A stretch of 64,000 bases of DNA, taken from Micrococcus sp. EYE_212 (GTDB taxonomy: Bacteria > Actinomycetota > Actinomycetes > Actinomycetales > Micrococcaceae). The position numbers were made by a program, and so were the translations under genes. The first letter of the stretch is position 1. Each line of letters opens with the position of its first letter. Positions 60,439-64,000 of this stretch are shown in pieces. The notes beneath the pieces are model-generated. The model saw only the letters and a list, made by a program, of their open reading frames with translations. It had not been told where the DNA came from and made no database searches. Where the stretch lies: assembly GCF_023147585.1 (NCBI RefSeq), contig NZ_JAHXOZ010000010.1, positions 44,278 through 108,277 on the forward strand. Reading direction: 5' to 3'.

Positions 60439-61349
60439 TGGGGGCGGGACACAGCCATGCCCCGGCGACCGGGCATGCCGGTGGCCGCTACCGTCGGCGG
60501 CTGGCGGGGGCGTTCGCCCTGACGGCGGGCTTCTTCCTGATCGAGCTGGTCGCGGGGCTGGTGTCGGGGTCGTTGGCGCTGCTGTCGGATGCCGGGCACA
60601 TGGCTGCCGATGTGGTGGTGCTGGGTGCGGCGCTGCTGGCGACGCGCATCGCGAGCCGGCCGGACTCCACGGGGCGACGCACCTATGGCTCCTACCGGGC
60701 CGAGGTGTTCGCCTCGGCGTTGGCGGTGCTGGCGATGCTAGCGGTCGGGGTGTACGTGGTGGTCGAGGCCATCAGCCGGCTGGGCGACGCGCCGGAGGTG
60801 GCCTCCGGCGCCATGCTCGCGGTCGGCTTCGCCGGCCTGGTGATCAACATCATCTCCATGCTGCTGCTGCGCAGCGGGGCCAAGGACAGCCTGAACGTCA
60901 AGGGCGCCTACTACGAGGTGATCGCCGACGCCGCCGGGTCGGTGGGTGTCATGGTCGCCGGCGTGCTGATCATCCTCACCGGCCAGCCGATCTGGGACGT
61001 CGTGGTCGCGGCGCTCATCGCGGTCTTCGTCATCATCCGGGCGGTGGTTCTGGGCAGGCAGGTGATCGCGGTGCTGGGCCAGCACGCCCCGGAAGGGGTG
61101 GACCCGGAGGACGTCGCCGGTGACCTGGACGCGGTCGAGGGGGTGGAGGAGGTCCACGACCTGCACCTGTGGACCCTGACGTCGGGGATGAACGTGGCCA
61201 CGGCCCACCTGGTCGCTGACCAGGGCGCGGACCACGGCGCCGTGCTTGCCGGCGCGCGCCGGGTGCTGCGCGACCGTTACGGTATCGCCCATGCCACCTT
61301 GCAGGTGGAGGGCGCCGGCAGCGACGGCTGTCACGACCTGAGCTGGTAG
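60438..61349 (+). CDS. Cation diffusion facilitator (CzcD-like Zn/Cd exporter)
   Basis: A 303-aa CDF protein: short His-containing N-terminus (GHSHAPATGHAGG), six TM segments, and a cytosolic C-terminal domain (VHDLHLWTLTSGMNVATAHL). The TM2 metal pair is His54 and Asp58 (LLSDAGHMAADV). The TM5 pair reads Glu160 and Asp164 (AYYEVIADAAGS), where many zinc exporters have His. It is translationally coupled to the ArsR sensor. It exports divalent metal by proton exchange; Zn, Cd or Co remain possible. Confidence 0.9.
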   Translation: MGAGHSHAPATGHAGGRYRRRLAGAFALTAGFFLIELVAGLVSGSLALLSDAGHMAADVVVLGAALLATRIASRPDSTGRRTYGSYRAEVFASALAVLAMLAVGVYVVVEAISRLGDAPEVASGAMLAVGFAGLVINIISMLLLRSGAKDSLNVKGAYYEVIADAAGSVGVMVAGVLIILTGQPIWDVVVAALIAVFVIIRAVVLGRQVIAVLGQHAPEGVDPEDVAGDLDAVEGVEEVHDLHLWTLTSGMNVATAHLVADQGADHGAVLAGARRVLRDRYGIAHATLQVEGAGSDGCHDLSW

Positions 61350-61413
61350 CACTCGGCACGGAAGCCCGCTCGCGAGAGCCGCACATGCTTGAGCAACGTC
61401 TTAGGAGCGCGCG

Positions 61414-61554
61414 ATGACCGCGAAGCACGGCAAGGGCCCCGGGCCGGACGAGGGCCAGCGGCCGGCCCGGCGCGGGGTGGTGCTCACCCTGCTGGGGATC
61501 GGTCTGGTCGCCGCGGCTTACGTGGTGACGATCGTGGTCATGGTGGTGCGGTGA
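61414..61554 (+). CDS. Small single-TM protein (46 aa)
   Basis: A 46-aa frame with a good TTAGGAG ribosome site seven bases before ATG 61414. The first 20 residues are charged (MTAKHGKGPGPDEGQRPARR). The rest is one hydrophobic helix (VVLTLLGIGLVAAAYVVTIV). It has no Cys, so it is not a MerT- or MerF-like carrier. It follows the CDF gene by 64 bases and may belong to the same transcript. Unrecognised. Confidence 0.55.
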   Translation: MTAKHGKGPGPDEGQRPARRGVVLTLLGIGLVAAAYVVTIVVMVVR

Positions 61555-61825
61555 CGCGGCCCAAACGGACCGCGGCCTCATGGCGGCGCCGCAAGGCGGT
61601 CATCGCGTCGTCCAGTGCTGTCCTCGTCGGGTCGAGCACGTAGAGGTCGTGAAGACGTCCAGATATAGGCCTGGGACGGGAGTTCTTGCATCGACTGAAC
61701 TCCCCGGTGGTTGCAGGTCCGATACGCAGGGGTGCCAGTAAGTAGGGCTGATCGGCGCCCATTTTCTTGTCTCGCGCCCCGGGGCGAGGCGGTCCCCTAT
61801 CGGTGTCCCTGTGTGCGGGGCAGGT
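61555..61825. other. Gap between the CDF segment and merA
   Basis: These 271 bases contain no convincing gene. An overlapping plus-strand frame (61551-61643) and a minus-strand 74-codon frame (61538-61762) lack ribosome sites and family resemblance. A short inverted repeat GCGCCCCGGGGCG (near 61777-61789) lies after the merA stop on the minus strand and could help end transcription. Confidence 0.4.
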
Positions 61826-63274
61826 TCACGCCGCGCAGCAGGAGAGCTTGGCGATGTCGGTGGTGAAGGCCTGCGCGGTGAGCTTGAGGCCTTCGGCCAT
61901 GGTCAGGTAGGGGCTCCAGAGGTTGGCGACCTGGCTGGTGGTCATGCCGGCCTCGAGCATGTAGACCCCGGCGGCGGCGAGGTCGCCGGCGTCCTGGGCC
62001 AGGGCGGTAATGCCGATGATGCGGCCGGTGTCGGCGTCGGTGACCATCTTGATGAACCCGCGGGTGTCGCGGTTGACGATCGCGCGTGGGACGTGCGCGA
62101 GTGACAGGACACGGCTGTCGTAGCGGATCCCGGCAGCGGAGGCCTGCCGTTCGGTCATCCCGACGGCGGCCAGGGCGGGGCTGGTGAACACGACCCGGGG
62201 CAGGTGGCGGTAGTCGACCTCGAGGCCGGCGCCGGTGAGGGCGTTGTCGGCGACGAGGGCGCCGTGGGCCGCGGCGACGTACACGAACTGACGGTGGGCG
62301 GTGACGTCACCGGCAGCCCAGACGCGCGGGTTGGTGCTGCGCAGATGGCTGTCGACGACCACCTCGCCGTGGTCGCCGGTGCGCACGTCGACGGTGTCGA
62401 GACCGAGCGTGGCGGTGACCGGGCGGCGCCCGGTGGCGACGAGTACCTCGGCCGCCCGGAGTTCCTGTGAGCCGTCAGTGGTGGTGGCAGTGACCGTGAC
62501 CTCGCCGGTGGCCGGGTCGCGGCGGACCGCGCTGGGCACCGCGCCGCGGATGATCTGGATGCCTTCGTCCGTGAAGATCTCATCCAGGGCGGTGGACGCC
62601 TCGGGTTCTTCCTGGGACGCCAGCCGTGAGCGGACCAGCATGGTGACCCGGACGCCGAGCCGAGCGAAGAGCTGGGCCTGCTCCATCGCGACGTAGCCGC
62701 CGCCGATGACCAGCAGCGACTCCGGGACGTGGTCCAGTTCCATCGCGGTGGTCGAGGTCAGGTAACCGGCCTCCTGCAGGCCGGGGACCGGCGGCGCCCA
62801 GGGCCTGGAGCCGGTGGCGATGAGGTAGTGCGCGGCCCGGACCGTCTCCACCGTGCCGTCAGGGCCGGTGACGCGCAGTGCCGGCTCGCTGGGTGTGCCG
62901 ACGAACGTGGCGTCCCCGGGGTGGAGATCCCATCCGTACTCGGTGGCCAGGTCCAGGTACTTCTCGCCACGCAGTGACCCGACGAGCCGATCCTTGCCGG
63001 CGATCAAGGCGGGCATGTCGACCGGCCGGACTTCGGGGAGCGGCAGGCCGGGGAACCGGGAGGCGTCGAGTGTGACGTGGCGGGCCTCGGCGGTCGCGAG
63101 CAAGGCCTTGGAGGGCACGCACCCGGTGTTCACGCAGGTACCGCCGACGGTGCCACGCTCGATCATCACCACCCGTCTGCCGAGGTTGGTGGCGCGGATC
63201 GCGGCCGCGAACGCCGCCCCACCGGACCCGATCATTGCCAGGTCATACGACCTGCTGTTAGCCGTTGCCGTCAT
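61826..63274 (-). CDS. merA: Mercury(II) reductase MerA (no N-terminal HMA domain)
   Basis: A 482-aa flavoprotein disulfide oxidoreductase that reduces Hg(II) to Hg(0) with NADPH. FAD loop is LAMIGSGGAAFAAAIRATNL, redox Cys pair GGTCVNTGCVPSKALL, NADPH loop LLVIGGGYVAMEQAQLFARL, and the C-terminal Hg-delivering vicinal Cys pair is present as LSCCAA at the very end. That tail, together with LSLAHVPRAIVNRDTRGFIK, distinguishes MerA from lipoamide dehydrogenase. The N-terminal NmerA (HMA) domain is absent, as in many Gram-positive short forms. ATG 63274 follows GGAGGAG. Confidence 0.95.
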   Translation of the reverse strand: MTATANSRSYDLAMIGSGGAAFAAAIRATNLGRRVVMIERGTVGGTCVNTGCVPSKALLATAEARHVTLDASRFPGLPLPEVRPVDMPALIAGKDRLVGSLRGEKYLDLATEYGWDLHPGDATFVGTPSEPALRVTGPDGTVETVRAAHYLIATGSRPWAPPVPGLQEAGYLTSTTAMELDHVPESLLVIGGGYVAMEQAQLFARLGVRVTMLVRSRLASQEEPEASTALDEIFTDEGIQIIRGAVPSAVRRDPATGEVTVTATTTDGSQELRAAEVLVATGRRPVTATLGLDTVDVRTGDHGEVVVDSHLRSTNPRVWAAGDVTAHRQFVYVAAAHGALVADNALTGAGLEVDYRHLPRVVFTSPALAAVGMTERQASAAGIRYDSRVLSLAHVPRAIVNRDTRGFIKMVTDADTGRIIGITALAQDAGDLAAAGVYMLEAGMTTSQVANLWSPYLTMAEGLKLTAQAFTTDIAKLSCCAA

Positions 63275-63296
63275 GAACTCCTCCTTCATCGCCCTC

Positions 63297-63328
63297 AGGA
63301 TCGACCTTCCAGTGCACTGGAAGGTCAA
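63297..63328. promoter_or_regulatory. MerR-type operator with merA promoter
   Basis: A perfect 24-bp palindrome (half-site GACCTTCCAGTG, 63303-63326) lies between divergent merA and merR. On the merA strand, -35 TTGACC (63323-63328) and a weak -10 GATCCT (63297-63302) are about 20 bases apart. That overlong spacer is the hallmark of MerR-activated promoters, where the protein untwists DNA on metal binding. Confidence 0.8.
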
Positions 63329-63345
63329 GGGGGAGAATGAGTGGC

Positions 63346-63735
63346 ATGCGGATCGGTGAGGTGGCTCGGGCGTCGGGCACGACGAGCAAGACCCTGCGGT
63401 ACTACGAGGAGGTCGGGCTGCTACCCGCCGCGGACCGCACCCCGGCGGGCTACCGGGACTACGGCGCCGAGGTGCTCGACCGGCTGGACTTCATCCGCCG
63501 GGGGCAAGCGGCCGGGCTGACCCTGGCCCAGATCGGTCAGGTGCTGGACATCCGCGACCGGGGGCAGGCCCCCTGCCGGCACGTCACCGACCTGCTCGAC
63601 ACCCGCCTTGATGTGATCGACCGGCAACTCGCCGAGCTCGCGCAGCTACGCACCACGATCGCCGACCTGCGCGAGGACGCCGCCGCCGGCGACCCGGCCA
63701 CGTGCTCCCCCGAGGATGTCTGCCGCTACCTGTGA
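63346..63735 (+). CDS. MerR-family heavy-metal-responsive regulator
   Basis: A 129-aa MerR protein from ATG 63346 (MRIGEVARASGTTSKTLRYY). That start is favoured over 63337 because the GGGGGAG ribosome site lies nine bases away, while at 63337 it would be too close. The N-terminal winged helix (about 1-70) is followed by a coiled coil. Cys77, Cys120 and Cys126 are placed like the mercury ligands of MerR (three Cys from two subunits). It activates divergent merA and probably represses itself. Other thiophilic metals cannot be excluded. Confidence 0.88.
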   Translation: MRIGEVARASGTTSKTLRYYEEVGLLPAADRTPAGYRDYGAEVLDRLDFIRRGQAAGLTLAQIGQVLDIRDRGQAPCRHVTDLLDTRLDVIDRQLAELAQLRTTIADLREDAAAGDPATCSPEDVCRYL

Positions 63736-63995
63736 CACCGAAGTTCACGGGCCCGTGGCAGCGCATGGCGGCCCACTCTGTTGCGTTGGGGTGTTAGACC
63801 TTTCGCAACGGTTCTGTTGCGCGGGGTGCACCCTATCGCGACGCCTATTCCTCCGGCCTGCCGTCGGCCGCTGAGTTGAGTCCCGCATAGTGGTGTAGCG
63901 CCCGGTGGTCGGGCACGTCGTCTCAGACGTGGACGCGGCCACCGTGTGATCCTTCGAGTGAACCTCTCACAGCACCCTCGAATGGAGTCATCACG
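63736..63995. other. Right-edge spacer, probably the left end of a further mobile element
   Basis: No convincing gene is seen in these 260 bases. A short inverted repeat (CGCAAC at 63804-63809 with GTTGCG at 63816-63821) may end the merR transcript. The region before the terminal ATG resembles the leader of actinobacterial transposase genes, but no terminal repeat can be verified because the other end is outside the window. Confidence 0.35.
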
Positions 63996-64000
63996 ATGAC
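63996..64000 (+). CDS. Start of a gene cut by the window edge (probably a transposase)
   Basis: ATG at 63996 is preceded by GGAG at 63983-63986, a good distance for a start. Only the first codons (Met and one base pair more) are visible, so the product cannot be identified. Location after a mercury locus and leader resemblance suggest a transposase; this is a guess from context. Confidence 0.3.

Noticed and set aside
61538..61762. Minus-strand 74-codon frame after the 46-aa gene
   Set aside because: A helical-looking end (TALDDAMTALRRRHEAA) drew attention, but there is no ribosome site, no family match I can name, and it overlaps the supported 46-aa gene.

Overview
The window is very GC-rich and carries lineage markers of Actinobacteria: the MtrA-MtrB-LpqB signalling set, the AdnAB helicase-nuclease, UvrD2, a UPF0182 membrane protein, a DUF2342 protein and GTG/TTG starts with 4-base stop/start overlaps. 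Gene content and order suggest a Micrococcaceae member, most likely Micrococcus or a close relative; this is inference from gene content, not a database match.

From 1 to about 48.5 kb the window looks like chromosomal core. 0-7 kb: a leftward mtrA-mtrB-lpqB-comF-hpf-secA run linking envelope signalling, ribosome hibernation and protein export. 7-9 kb: an ECF sigma factor and its frameshifted membrane partner. 8.7-15 kb: a tRNA-thiolation cluster (cysteine desulfurase, MnmA, chorismate mutase, MetE-like protein) and a TrkA/TrkH potassium system. 15-23.7 kb: a J-domain protein, TrmL, a single polypeptide joining an ECF sigma factor to an RskA-type anti-sigma factor, a PIG-L deacetylase, an HtrA-like protease, and a TPM protein followed by PspA (envelope stress). 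23.8-31.6 kb: a GltS-type transporter, tRNA-fMet with a clear promoter and terminator, UPF0182, a YlbL-type PDZ-Lon protease and a DUF2342 protein. 31.5-45 kb: a YgjP-type metallopeptidase, a ThiF-like protein and a DNA-repair block (UvrD2, AdnB, AdnA, an alkyltransferase-like protein, a DnaQ-like exonuclease). 45-49 kb: hemL-hemB and small enzymes (NTPase, two GNATs).

From about 49 to 64 kb the window is accessory: an unrecognised two-gene operon (421 and 116 aa) whose upstream region is occupied by an IS3-family element, then a heavy-metal island. The copper part holds CopR/CopS, a metallochaperone, a CopB-type P-ATPase and a DUF305 lipoprotein, with a divergent pair (BNR-repeat lipoprotein and DUF6153 protein). 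Two regulatory inputs are readable in the DNA: a tandem TGAAGATT box between copR and the divergent gene, and a promoter with a CsoR-type palindrome between its -35 and -10. An IS5-family element separates this from a Cd/Zn/Pb-type part (one ArsR repressor cut short by the IS, one intact ArsR/SmtB sensor and a CDF exporter) and a mercury part (MerA, MerR and a perfect palindromic operator). A further gene, probably a transposase, begins at the right edge.
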